64,000 bases of DNA from Tetrahymena elliotti 4EA. Taxonomy: Eukaryota > Ciliophora > Oligohymenophorea > Hymenostomatida > Tetrahymenidae. Made by a program: the position numbers and the translations under genes. The notes beneath the pieces were generated by a model, which worked only from the letters and a program-made list of their open reading frames with translations, searched no databases and was not told where the DNA came from. This document shows positions 50,085-63,373 of this stretch, in pieces; the first letter of the stretch is position 1, and every line of letters begins with the position of its first letter. The DNA lies in assembly GCA_000231825.2 (NCBI GenBank), contig JH720323.1, positions 461,825 to 525,824 on the forward strand. Reading direction: 5' to 3'.

Positions 50085-51831
50085 TTGAGTAATGACCAAC
50101 ACTCTAGGAAATCTAGGCTTGTTGAAGATATTCTATATTTAAAATTCAATTATTAGAATAGAAATACAAACAATTAAATACTAATGAAAAAAAATGTACA
50201 TGAGTTATATCTAACTAACTTTAAGTTAAGGAATTTAGGGATAGCAGAGGCAAATCTTGAAATCATTTTAGAAAAATTTTTTGATGGTTTTTGTTTGGTT
50301 TTGTTGATGAGACAAGTAGAAATAGTGTTTTACTTTTTTTTTGCTTTTGTATTGTTGATAGTTGTTTTAAATTAATTATTGATTTTTTAATATTTATCAG
50401 ACAAGGTATTTAAATTAAAAAAATTGATGAAATTCTGATTAAGACTAATGAAGGTTTGAATAAGGGTTATAAATATATATTTTTTATTAAATCTAAAGTC
50501 TTAATTCATATTTAATGTAATTTCTAAATTTAGAATTAATTGCTATTTTTATCACCCTATTTACATAATTTTTTATAATATACAAAAAAAATGCTGATGT
50601 TTTAATGATTTCTAAAAAAATCCACTAAATTAAAATTTAAAATCTTCTAAATTAGAGTAGATTTTTAAAATAGAGAATTTGAGAAGATCACTCACTCATT
50701 TTTAATTTTTAAGTGGTCAAAATAACTAATAGATTTCTAACAAAAATTGTTAGACTAAATTATTTAAAACCATAAATTAATTAATTTTGTGTTGAGTTTT
50801 CAATAAAAACATAATAAAATTGTGATTTAAAATGAAAGAAAATTAGAAATAAATTTTTATCAAAACAAATATACATGAACATTACTCTCTAAAATATTGT
50901 AAAAAATAAAATATTTAATTTTTATGTCTTGCCTTTGTATTAGTCTCACAATCAGTTTCAATTTTAAGTTTTTTCTTTTGATATTTTGGATGGCAAAATG
51001 AAATTTAATAATCCTACTCGTATTTAATTGAAAAAGAATCAATTAACATCATTTAAAAAAGAAAATTTGTGTTTGAATAAAGCTGATCTTTTAATTATTT
51101 AAAAATAAAATACTAAAGCAAAAAAACTCTTATGCTAATCTAAAATCTAGAATTTTTTTAGTGATATATTAAATATTATCTATTACACTTTAATCCATCC
51201 ATCTAATGCTTTTTGATAAGTGAGTTTTTATAATAGATAAAATTTTAGATTTTATATTTTAAATTTTTTTTTTTAAGTGACAGATTATGATACATATTAT
51301 GATCATTTGATATATCGTAATATTTTTAGAATAAGATAAACTATTAAACAAATATTGGAAAAAAAAAAACATAATAATTAGAATGAAAAGAGAGAAACTA
51401 CTAAAAAAAGGTTATTATTCATAAGAATTCAAAAGAATTAAGAATAAATAAAAATTTAGAATTATAGTTTGAATAATTTAAATATAAAATTTTCCCAGTG
51501 TGGAAAAGAAATTAATAATTTAATTTATACATATTAATATTTAGTGGTATTATTAGCTTTTAAGTTAAAAGTTAGGACCGATTTTCTAATTTATCTTTAG
51601 AACCCTAAAGATCAATTAAAACCCACATGTAAATTTAAACAATAAATAGATTTAATTTAGAAGAATATTCCATTTTTGACATTTTTCTTTATTTTTCATT
51701 CCTGTTAAATGATATATTTTTATTCGGAATGTAATTAAATAAAATTAAATTAAAAAAGTGGAGATTTTAAACAAAAAATAATCTGAATAAATATAAAGGT
51801 GGATTGATTTACAGATAGAAGTTATAATAAA
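50085..51831. other. Spacer between tandem TPR genes
   Basis: About 1.7 kb, A+T-rich, upstream of copy 1 and downstream of copy 2. A frame at 50184-50375 (+) is short and of unusual composition (Phe/Leu-rich) but has no further support. No RNA gene seen. Confidence 0.5.
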
Positions 51832-53600
51832 TCAATTAATTATTTAATGTCTTTTTACAATGTTTTGATTTTAGTCTTCTTTTCTTAATACTTAATTTAA
51901 AAAATTAGAAAAGAGAAATAGGTTATGAAATAGATTTTTACCTTTATTTTATGTATGTGATATCATTTTTTGATACTCTTGATAAATTTCATAAGATTTT
52001 TTATGGTTTTTTCTCATCAATTCTATGTACCCTAAATTTAGTTTTGCTTCTATACCTAATAATATAAGGTTATGATAAAAGTAGTCTTTTAATTTGATTT
52101 TACATAAATGTGGGTCTTCTTATTTAGAAATATAATCAGTTAAAAGTTATTCAGCTTCTTCATAATTCTTCTCAGATATGCTTATTAAAGCCTGCTCATA
52201 AACAATTTACAATCTAAACTAGCCACTTTTTATATCGTTTTTAGAATTTTCTGTTTATTAAAGAATCCATTTTAAATCTTCCTTCAATTATAGCTTGTCT
52301 TAGCTCTGCTTATATTGAATTAAATTAATTCTTAGAATAGTGTCAAGAGCTATAGATTAGATTATAAGACACAATATCAGAATTAATTAAGATTAATATA
52401 TAAATAATTTACTATTGATGCAAAATAATGGATTATATGTTTACTGAATTCTAAGAGAATTCTCATAAAGCTCTAAAGCTTAATTTAGTTTCCCTTACGT
52501 AGAATACATGAAAGCAAGTTATTTTTGATAATAGACAACTTTTATTAATAATAAAATATTATTTTTTAACTTTTTATTTTATTTAATAGCTAGCTAGCTT
52601 ACCATCTTCATGAAAGGATCCTTTATCTTAAATCACACAATTCAAAGCTCTTTCAAAATAAAATTATGCTTCAAACAATCTCCCTTAAGCAAGTAAATGC
52701 TATCCAAGTAAGTCTAGGCATTGATAAACTGGATTAATATTTTCAAATATTTTTAAAACAATATTAAAATTTAAAAATAGCATTTTTATTGTACAATAGT
52801 TCCTCAATAATATTTATCCAAAATTTTTTAAAATTATTCAAATTTAAATTTAAATGACCCTAAAATTAGTGTACCAAAAGGATCACTAAGGTATTAATTA
52901 AATCAATAGGATTTATGGTATGATAAAGGAAAATATTTGATAATGACATTTAAGAATTATTTTTAAAAGATTTTGTTATATTAAGGACAATTAAATTACA
53001 TTCTTTATGAGTTGTTCCTCTATACTATTCAGCTAATTAGAGGGATCTTTGCATATATTAAAAAGATCTACTGAGTTAATTGTCATTCCATAGTTTTTTA
53101 CTTATCATAAAGTAATCATTAATACCTAAAAATAATAATTGAATTGAATTAAAATAGAAGAATATAAAAGAACATTAATTAATAATGATTTATAATACTT
53201 TCTATCAAATCACTAGAGTTCTAAATATAGTCATGAGATATTATTTCATCTAATTCTTGAGGAACTTAACTGTCTTACAAAAGGGATTGCTTAATCATTT
53301 AATATTTTTATTTTTCGACAAAAACAAAACCTAAAATATCCATTTTTTAAAAAATTCTAGACTTTAAAAAATTTTTTAATTAAATTACTTTGTCCTTCTT
53401 AAAAGGCATTATCCATATATTGAAGGTAGTTATTTTTTTAGTTTTCATATAACCTCACATTCTAAGGAATTTGATACTGAGTATTTAAGTCTATTTTAAA
53501 ATGATTAATTTTTCTAAAATTAACTAAGCTTAAATATACTTGTGTAGCTTAAGTTGACTTTCTAGTGCAAGCTAATGAAATTCTTAATTTAATTAAATCC
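51832..53600 (-). CDS. Kinesin-light-chain-like TPR protein (copy 2, 5' end unclear)
   Basis: A diverged tandem paralogue of the preceding gene. Recognisable exons, 5' to 3': 53330-53199, 53125-53000, 52728-52603, 52538-52413, 52349-52104, 52055-51942, then 51890-51832. Exons with the same size (126 bp) and phase occur at matching places in copy 1. Matching segments include FQYMQRSLQLAEQYRGTTHK, FEAQFYFERALNCVIQDKGS with FHEDVVYYQKQLAFMY, and LNLGYIELMRKNHKK. Upstream of 53330 a frame to about 53600 (NNYLQYMDNAFQ) resembles the N-terminal part of copy 1, but about 130 residues present in copy 1 are missing and I find no start codon in frame. Either an upstream exon is unseen or the 5' end is decayed. 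The intact splice sites and frames argue that most of the gene is under selection. Confidence 0.65.
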
Positions 53601-54458
53601 TTTACAAATTCTCATTTTTATTGAATATTTCAATTTTTAAAATACTATATGAAAATTTGCAATCTTTTTTTATTTTTAAAATGCAAATATTCCTTTATTT
53701 TGTAAGCATAATTAGCAAATTTTATGATAATAAATTAATTGCGTATTCAATAGCGCGAAGAAATTTCTTGTCATTTTTCGAAAGAAACTATTTAAATAAC
53801 ATCATATAATTTTTTTAAAAAGAATTTAATTAAAAACGAACTTATTTGTTATATAATTAGAATCTATTCTGAAAATATATAATATATGAATTGATTTTAA
53901 AGCTAAATCTAGAGGAAAGCAAAATTACAAAGAGCCTAGCTTGATTATGCTCTATAAATATAAAAAACTTCTAAAAAAGAAATATATTTTGTATCAAATT
54001 TTAAATATAAATTTTAAGTAAGATGAATCTTATATTTTGAGTCATATGAAGAGTCATCTAAATTCTATCTCTCTTTGCGTATTAAAAAAATACGTCAACA
54101 GAATCTTACAATTAAAAAAATTGATAAATTATTGTAAAATTAAAATTAAACCTATTTCTAATAAAAATACTAAGATTATGACTTAAAATTAAAACTTGTC
54201 ATTGCTTCTATTATTAGAAAAACAATTATTTAAAAGAACCAATAAAACTCTAAAAAATATGCTCTAATTTAAAAGAGAAAAAGATTAAATACAAACAAAA
54301 ATACTATTTTCAAAAATTGAATCATTTTTAGATGTTGATTGAGAAGTAAATATGTATTTTCTTTTTATTTAATTTAACATTAGCTTATCTTTTGGTTGAT
54401 TATATTTTTTAATCTTTTATATAAAAATTTTAATATTAATTTTTTGACCAATAAAAAA
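53601..54458. other. Gene-free A+T-rich spacer
   Basis: About 860 bp. A short hairpin, cgtattaaaaaaatacg, occurs near 54078-54094. Nothing else recognised. Confidence 0.45.
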
Positions 54459-57197
54459 TCAAACAATTTTATTAAAAATTCTAATTTTCCCATCTATATG
54501 ACAAGATATTAGCTTATCCTTTTCTAAATCTTAAATTATGTGAGTGACTCCATTATCAATCCCTTGAACTTTAAATTTTCTATTCTCTTTTTCCTTAAGA
54601 ATCCATACATGCATACTTCCTTCATCTTTTTACCCACCACTCCATAGCCCTACTGCTAATTTTATGATTTCATCTTTTTAATTAATTTTTGAATTACTAT
54701 TTTAAGTTGGGTCTTGTAACTATTCTTAACTTTCTTTTTTGCTGCTTTGTAACTAACATTTCTATTCTTAAGATGATGATTTTTAGTTGGAATCATTTTA
54801 CTATTAATTAACATTTTTTGCATTTGAAGAGTCGTAGAAATATTCATTACCTTATTTTGTCTGGTGTTTTGGAGTTAGATATCTAGATTTTCTTAAAGGT
54901 GTTTATCTCACACTTATTTAATTTAATTCATTTTGAAGCTTCTCATTTAATTAAATTTAATTGTTTTTATTAAGAGAAGAGATGCTTTCAGCTCCACTGT
55001 AGGAGTTTCTTCTAAAAGATTATCTTTATTTAGTTAATAGTTACTTTTCTTAATCTTCAATTTGGATTGGTAAGGTTTAATTATTGTATTGTTCTTATTC
55101 TTGAGGCTTTTAATCATTTTATTCTTATTCTTAAACAAAACATACAGTATAAACATCCATGTCTTCTTTAAGTAGCTTAATTAATTCAAAACTAATAGAA
55201 TTCCAAATTTTCACAGTTGCATCTCTAGAAGCTGTAGCAATTAACTAATTTTATCTATCATATATAATTTATTAAATTATGCTTTCATGAGCTTCAATAA
55301 CTCTAACAGGATCTCTCTACTTTTAATATAACTCCCATATATTTATATTAGTTCCATCAGCACTTAAGAAGTGATTAAATTCTAGCTCTACTAAACAATT
55401 TACTACATGATTTTGTTCAAAGCTCTAAACTTTATGAAAACTAATTAAAATCAAATCTATTAAATATACTAATTACTCTAATTTAGTGCCTGAATACTCC
55501 AAATCCTTATCACATTATCATATCCACCTGAAAGTAAAATACCGTGCTGAGTCAAAAAGCATACACTCCTTACACTTTCTGCATGTCCTTTGAGAGTTGC
55601 ATAATTACTCCACTAACATAGCATATAAAAAGTAAGCAAGTAAATAAATATTTATAAAAAAATAATTTTACTTATTTTCCATTACTATTTTTTTTCCAAA
55701 GTTTAACTGTCTTATCATTTGAACAACTTGCAATAATTCCTAATTTAGGGAAATAGTCTAATTAATTAACCTCCTTTTCATGGCCTTCTAATTCACATGT
55801 TTGATTTCCTGTTTTAAGATCCCATATTTTAATCTTATAAAAAATTATTAGAATAAATAGATATTTAAAAGTTTTATTCGTTAAAATCTTTTGTTTATTG
55901 TGTTATTTTTTTTACATTTTTTTCTTGGCTTGCACTTGCTATAAAGTCCTTACCTAAGCTAACTATGTCTTTTATGGCTTGTTAATGAACTTTCCACATA
56001 CCAGTTTTAAATGGGTTAATCATATTCTTTTTTAAGATAATAAATAAAATTGTCTTATTTTAAAAAAAATACTTTTGAATTAGAGCGGCTGGATGATTCA
56101 TTGCTGTATTTTGTAGTATCTATTTATTGTTATTATTATTACTATCTAGTTGGACTGAGCTATTGTGAGAACATGTTGTTGGGTTTTTCAACAAGGATCG
56201 ACTTAAAAAATTCTGATACTGTTATTTTAATCTTTTTTAGGTGTGTTTTGAGGTTATCATATAAATCTTTATTACTTATTTCTAGTTAATCATTAGTTGT
56301 TAACTCTTTTTCAATTTATAATGTTCCTAGATCTGTTAGGCTGTTCCTTTTATCTTACATTTATTTAAAATCTTTTATTTATTTTTGGGTATTTAATTTT
56401 TTTAGATTAATATTATTAACATTATCATTTGCAAAAAGTGTTGTAAGTTGTACTGTAGGTGTGTTGTTTTAAAGACTATTAGCTTAGTTCGGTCCGTTTT
56501 ATTAGGGTGAATTATTAAATTAGGATTGTGATTAATACTGGTTGCTGCTTTGGTTATATTATATATATTTTTCTGATAGCTTTGATAATATTGCCTTTGC
56601 TGTCTATGGATTTTATATGATACGACAATCTATCATGTCAATAAGTTTATTCGGATCATTTGTATGTTCTGCAATATTTTAATAGTCCATATGTGTAGCA
56701 ATTTAAAGATTATTAGGTCTTAATCCTCCAGAAATAGGTGTTAAATGCTTATTTTACTAAAATACTAAATTATCAGGAATATATTTACTAAATAATTCAT
56801 TTAGCTTCTCTTCGTATTTGAAGATTTATTCCTGTAAAGCTTTCTGAAATTTTTGCAAGTTTTCAATGATTGAAATATAAATTAATTTCTTTTAATATGA
56901 ATCTTTTAAGTCTTCTTAGCTAACATGTCTATTAAGATACTTTCCTTTATCAGTTTATTCTCTTTAGAGTAATCTCATTGCATCTAAAAATCCTCTATAG
57001 CTCATGACTTCGTGACTTTAATGTAAATTTTTCACACAAATATGACATACTCCACCTTTTTTGTTACAAAATTTATCTACGCAGATTGAAGTAATAGGCT
57101 AATTTTCATGGCCTTAAATATCACAAGTATAGTATTTTGAAAGAGTAATCTTTCCTTTAGGAGACATAGAGCTACCATATTTTAACTTTGTTTTCAT
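54459..57197 (-). CDS. WD40-repeat protein with N-terminal zinc motif and coiled coil
   Basis: Five exons on the minus strand, 5' to 3': 57197-56073, 56026-55916, 55833-55672, 55612-55477, 55429-54459; 834 residues. Residues 22-70 hold a B-box-like cluster: YTCDIQGHENQPITSICVDK, then FCNKKGGVCHICVKNLHQSH. A Gln/Asn-rich coiled region runs to about 375. From there on come WD40 repeats: IKDIVSLGKDFIASASQEKN, IKIWDLKTGN, IIASCSNDKTVKLW, LSGGYDNVIRIW, LSADGTNINIWEL, ATASRDATVKIW, and after a low-complexity insert of about 140 residues a last blade GSMHVWIL...ISCHIDGKIRIF. Introns fall between blades. WD40 propellers are protein-interaction platforms. The layout zinc motif - coiled coil - WD40 resembles TRAF7-like or TRIM-like proteins but without a RING, so I give no name. 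Confidence 0.85.
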
Positions 57198-57749
57198 TGA
57201 GAATAATGCTGTAAAAATTAAACTTAAAGCTGAATTAATATCTCAATCAATAATAGTATTTATAATTTAATATTGTGTGATTGTTTTAATTGAGTAACTG
57301 TGAAATTGACAAATATCTAAAAACTTTATTTATTGGTTGTTTTTGATTTCTCAACTGATTGATTTGGAATATTATTTATTTTTGCAGATTATATTTCAAG
57401 CTAATTTTATTTTTGCTTGCTCTGAATTAAATACATTTTATTTCAAAAATCATTTTTAAAATTTCTTTAAAAGATTTAATGTAAATAATTATTAGAAATG
57501 TTTGAATGAAAAAGGATATAATGAAATCTCAAAAGTTATTGAAAAGCAGTAAATTTTGTCATAAATTATTTATAGCTGTTAAATTGTAGATATTTAAATT
57601 ATGAATTTATGTTGAAAAACTTCTAAAATTTTCAATTTCGTACTTATAATTAACAAAACCTCAAAAAATTATTTAGCAAATATTGATTAAAGGTTAAAGT
57701 ATAAAATAGGGTTAAATAATATATCATTTATATAACACAAGTCTAAAGT
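57198..57749. promoter_or_regulatory. Shared upstream region of two divergent genes
   Basis: The 552 bp between the WD40 gene (-) and the RCC1 gene (+) must hold both promoters. The DNA is A+T-rich. I see no distinct motif; the call rests on gene orientation only. Confidence 0.4.
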
Positions 57750-60700
57750 ATGATAACAGATACTTCTTCATCTATCACTATACAGTAGTATTAGAAGTAA
57801 ATAGAACACCAGCATAAAGAATAAAAGAAATAAGATACTGGTATATTAAATAGCATCAATCAAATTAATATTTTTAACCATTTTTTAATAAAACATAGAA
57901 ATTTATGTTTGGGGAAGTAAATAATAATTTTATTTAGCTATTAGAATAAATTTTAATTATTTCGTATAGCTGATAAATATGGATAGTTAGGGTTAGGACA
58001 TAAACATTAAGGTAAGAATTATACAATTCCTAAAATTTGCTGTTACAATCTTATAATACGCACTGTATCGTGTGGAGAAGAACACTCAGCATTTATAACT
58101 TGTAAATTTATTTTAAATTAGTGAAGAATTTAAATGATTAATTTTTACAGAAAGAGGTCATATATATACTATTGGAAGTAATGAAGATGGTAAGCTAGGT
58201 ATATCTACGAAATCAATAGCCTCTTCATCAACTCCTTGCTTAGTAGAAGATTTATCCAAAATTAAATGTTTAAGTTTGAGTTGTGGATAGTCTCACACTA
58301 TTGCAGTCATGCAAAATGGTGAAGTTTATGGATGGGGAGATGGGTCATATGGTTAGCTAGGAAATGGAAGCTAAGAATCAAGATTCTCTCCAACAAGAAT
58401 AGTTTCTGAAAATAATGAGTTTGTATAAGTAAAATAAGTTTTAACTAATTTCTTTCTCAAAATCAAAAGTAAAGTATTTATAAAAATATTTAATTTAAAG
58501 GCACAATGTGGAGCTAGGCATACAATTTTGTTGGATTTAAAGAAAAAAGTTTATGTTTGTGGAAGCAATGAAAATGGCTAGCTTGGTCTAAGAAATACTA
58601 AAATTGAGTTATTTATTAAGAAGTTAGATAATAAAGGAATAATTGAAGCTGCATGTGGGTAATTCCATTCACTACTTTTAGATGAATAAGGTAGAGCTTA
58701 CTCTTCAGGAGCTAACTCTTTTGGATAATTGGGAATAGGTACTAAGAATAATTAGTATGAATTTATGCAAATTAGTAGTTTAGATGGAGAGTAAATTGTA
58801 AAGATAGCTGCTGGTAGTCATAGTGCAGCTTTAAATAAAAAAGGAGAAATTTATCTATGGGGAACAGGAGTATTCGGTGAATATTTATTTCCCAACAAAA
58901 TAAATAGACATAGTTCTGGGTATATAAAAACTAGAATTAAATATTTTTATTTATTTTAAATAAATATTTATAAAAAAGAACAACATTCTCTGATATTTCA
59001 GTGGGAAATTTTTTTGCTGCAGCAGTTGATATAAATGGAGCAGTATGGACTTGGGGATCAAACTCAAATGGTGAACTAGGATAAGGAGATTATGAACCTA
59101 AAACACTACCCTAAACCCTTTAAGCCTTAAAAGGTAGACATGTTCAAAAAATATGTTGTGGAGGAGGTAAATTATTGAAAGCTTTTAAAGGTTTTTAACT
59201 AAAATGTTAACACAGGTTTTGCAATGGCTTTAGGGTATAAATTGCCTAAAGAGAAGAAAGAATAATAAAATGGAAATGAAAAAACAATAGATAAAAGTAT
59301 TCTAGATAGAAGTACTCTAGATAAAAGTAATTATTACCCAACTTAGTCTCATTAAATGCAATCTATAAAGCATGATGACTTGAGGTAGTAATAAGATCTA
59401 CATAATATTTTGAAAAACTACTCATCAGTTTCTAATTAAGCTCCAATCAAGCCAAATTTAAATTAAAATTATTCAATGATTGTAGAAAGAACTGCTCCTA
59501 AGTTAAAGGAATCATCATATTCTCCTTTATAAAAATCACTTTATTTGGAGAAAAAAACAAATAATTAAATATCTACTACTAAAAAACTATCAAAGCCAGT
59601 AATTAAGTTCTTGTTTTTAAAATATAATCATTTTATTTACTTTTTTAGAGCATTTCTCCATCAGCATCAAGCTAAAAGGTCCTAAAAGAATATAACAGTG
59701 CAAAAATTTTAGATAAAAAAAGAAAAAAATCTGTTGAGCGTTTAACCTAGTACCAAAAAGAAAATTAAACTCTTGATAGTAAGTAATTGTATAATGTTCC
59801 TTCTAGTATTGATCAAAGATCACTCTCTTTGTCTAAATAAAGAAAGAAATCATCTACTATTTCCACTTCAGCATCTACAAATGTGCATAAAACTCACAGC
59901 AATCAATTTAATTTTCATATGAACAAAGAAAACATTGGAGATGAATGCATATCTTCAAAAAGAATAAGTAAAAAATCACTACATTCCACCCTGCAATTAG
60001 ATGATGTAAATAAATAATTTAGCGATTTCAAAATTTAAAGAAATTATTTTTTTAGGATTAAATTGAAAGGTACAATAAAAAAATTACTGATTTGGAAAAA
60101 AAGCTTTCTAAAGAAGTAGCTGAGAAAAAAGCTTTAAAAGAAGAAATCAGTGTTTTAAAAGAAAATTTGGATGAAATATAATTTGGCTAATAAGGTTTGA
60201 ATGAAATTAATGAAACCATGTAGAAGCAGTATTCAAAGTTCTATAATCTATAAAATGATTATGATAGCTTGCTTGAAAAATATTAGGAAAGGGAATTGTA
60301 TCATGAAAATATTCAAAATGAGTTATATAAATGCAAAGAATAATTAAATTAACTTTTGAAGGAATTTAATCATGTAAAAGAGGAATCTGTCAAAAAAGAA
60401 AAAGAAATATTTTAGCTGAAAGATGAAATTATACTTTTAGCAGATGATAAAAGAAATAGCAAACAGTTACAAAATTAGCAATATGAAAGTTTGATTAAGC
60501 AGTTACAAATTGAACTTTCAGATTGCAAGGCATAAACAGGCTCTTATAAAAATATTTCTGACACTTATAGATAAGAAATAGAAACATTACGTAGAGCTAT
60601 TGAAACATATAAGTAAATCATTTTTTTATTCTTGTTGTTGTTTTATAAAATATAAAATTATTTGTTTGATAATCAAATAAAATATTTAATTGTTAACAGA

Positions 60701-62380
60701 GAAACAGAAGAAATCGAGAGAAGATAAAAAGAAGAAATCTTTAGATAAAATGAAATCCTGAAGAAGGAAATTGAAACTTATAGATCTAAGCTCGAAGACT
60801 CCCATCGTGAAACACAAGAGTATATTTCTGAGTTAAGAAGAATAAAAAAATAAAAAGAGCAGGAAAACATAAATTTCATTTAGCTAGAAGATACTATTCG
60901 TGATTTAGACCACCAAAAGAAAAAGCTTTTGATAGAGAAAAATTAACTGGAAAGTGATTTAATGAATATGAGAGAAAAGGTTGAAGCAACTGAAAGACAA
61001 GAAGTTGTAGCTGAACAAAAAATTAATTAATTAATTTAAATTAAATAGACATATGAATTTGATAATGAAAAACTCAAGCATGACTTAAATGTAAAAAATT
61101 ACTAAAATAATTCAATATTTATCTCATAAATATTTTCTAAAAATAGCTTAAACTTAATGAGTTAAACAATCTTAATGATAGAGTCTCCTAATTAACACAG
61201 AAGCTATAAGATATGGAGGATAAGAATACATAGCTCTCAGTTCTTCTTAACTAAGAAATTGACAAGTAAGCTATGTAATTCAAATAAAGTATGGAGAGTT
61301 AATCTTAATTGCTTAATTCTACTGGAAAGAAGCCAATTTTAACTACAGATTTAATTTTAAATAATTAATTTAGTCATTCAGGTAAAAAGTCTGCAAATAG
61401 ACCTGGGGATAATAGCAACATTCTAATTAAATCACTGATTTACTCAGACTAAAAATAGTTTGAAAATCAAATAAGTGAGCTACAATAATCCTTGAAACAT
61501 TAAAGATCTAAATCGATAGATTCTAGCTTCAATGTTTCTTAAAAAACAGGATCGAATATCAACAATAATTAACAAAATTAAAACTATAACAATACAAATA
61601 ATTTCTAAAGTTTAATAAATACTTAACCTTTTGATACTAAATTGAGAAATTCTTAAAAATCTTTTGAAAACCTTCATAATTTAAGCAATTTCTCTGGAGA
61701 TCCACTACCTACTTTCAGTGAATATGATTTTTCAAATACTAAGAATTAAGAAATAAATTTTAATTCAGCTAAAAAATCATAAAATAGAAGTGCTGAAAAA
61801 TTCTCTTTTACCCCTGAATAACAATAAAGCAATCATATTTATATGTAATTTATTTATACCTAAAAATATACATAAACATTTAATTTAATTTATTTAGTTA
61901 GGAGAATTATGAATAAAAAAATCAATAACAAAATTAATGTAAAGTAAGAAGTGCCTCTGCATAAAAGCTACTTAACCTAATAGAGAGAACAGGTGAATAA
62001 GCTAATAAGAAAAAAGAAGTTTCTCCTTTGAAAAAAACACCTGAAAAATTTGTAACTTTTTCAAATGTAAATTAAACTTCTCCCTTCACAGAACATTTTA
62101 ATAACTCAAAGAGCAATAAAAAACAGTAGTTGGAGTAACAAAACATTTTTATTAGTAAAAAAAATTAATTTAAAATAATATTAAAAGATAAATTGAAGAA
62201 GAGAGACCTGTAGAAGAAACATATCAATCTAAAGATTTGCTTGAATTAACAAATGTTCGTTAAAGATTAGCAGAAATGAGAAAAACTAAAGATATGGTCT
62301 TTTCTCGCATGATGGATTTTGATACTAAAATAAAAAAGTTTACTGAGTAACAAGAAAAAATACTTTAAAATAATAAATGA
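57750..62380 (+). CDS. RCC1-repeat / long coiled-coil protein
   Basis: Thirteen exons: 57750-57840, 57899-57916, 57970-58101, 58151-58428, 58501-58919, 58979-59166, 59216-59598, 59649-60005, 60056-60612, 60700-61090, 61147-61844, 61898-62154, 62199-62380; 1316 residues. Residues 30-420 form an RCC1 propeller: IYVWGTDKYGQLGLG, VSCGEEHSAF, IYTIGSNEDGKLGI, VYGWGDGSYGQLGNGS, AQCGARHTILL, VYVCGSNENGQLGLRN, VWTWGSNSNGELGQGD. A Ser/Lys-rich linker follows, then about 400 residues of coiled coil (for example KKLSKEVAEKKALKEEISVL) and a Ser/Asn-rich tail ending in a further short helix. RCC1 folds act as guanine-exchange factors or as interaction platforms; the coiled coil suggests a structural, perhaps ciliary, role as in RPGR- or NEK9-like proteins, although no kinase is present. 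Exon 2 is only 18 nt. The acceptor at 62198 is the least certain border. Confidence 0.88.
57899..57916 (+). other. 18-nt micro-exon of the RCC1 gene
   Basis: The exon lies between introns of 58 bp (57841-57898) and 53 bp (57917-57969), both GT...TAG. With its neighbours it encodes IYVWG, the first strand of an RCC1 blade, and joins in frame to TDKYGQLGLGHKH. Without it the first blade would lack its core tryptophan. Confidence 0.75.
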
Positions 62381-63373
62381 TTTAATTAACGCAAATAATA
62401 AACATGAATTAGATTATAAATTTAATTAAAATATCCTTCTATCATCCTTTCATTCAAAAAAAATTTGAAAATTATAAATTAAATATAAAATTGTAATTAG
62501 ATGTAAATACTTGTAAATATTATTCCATAAAATTATCAATAAGTCGATAAAACTATTTTAATATTTTCGTTTTTTATTTATAAATATTCAATAAAACCAA
62601 AAAAAAACACTTTAAGCAGTTATTTGATTAATTAACAAAAATTCAAAAATATTTCATAAATTATCAACATAAAATAACATTTTATTTGTTGCTAAAAGAT
62701 TTTAATAAAATAAAAAATCTCTCACTTCATAAGAATTAAAAAATTTATATATTTAAACATTTAAATAGATAATCAAAATAAATTTCGATATAAGTTAAAG
62801 ATTATTAAGTATAGCATTTAAAGTGTCTATCATATTTTGAAATCAAAATTTTTAGCTTTCTAAATGATGCATGTTAAATGAATAACATACTATATTTTTA
62901 AAAATCCCTAATGAAAAGAAATAAAATGGAATACCAAAATGTTTTTCTTAAATAAAAATATCTCAAAAAAATACTATTGCATATAACTTAGTTAAAACTA
63001 TTTTGAAGAGAGAAGGATAATAGACACAAATATCTTTATGTTTTTATAACAGGAAGTCAAAATAAGTATTGTTACAATATATTCTTTGAAAAGTATTAAT
63101 TAAAAATAAAATTATAAAATTTTATATCATGGAATCAAAATTTGTGAGCTTAATTATTTATTTTCAAAACTTTTAATTGCTACTCTCAATTATAATTTTT
63201 CTTTATTGATTAATTTGTTAGTGATTTCTTTTTGTTTTAAAATTTTATATTGACTACCAGATCAAAGAAAAATCATATAAATAATTAAAATTAGAAAGAG
63301 TTAATATCAAGATTCTTATCATAAAGAGCAAGCAAGCCAATCATTCAGTAATAAATAAAACGAAAAAGAGAAA
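62381..63373. other. Gene-free A+T-rich spacer
   Basis: About 1 kb between co-oriented genes. Nothing recognised except an A-rich leader just before 63374. Confidence 0.5.
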
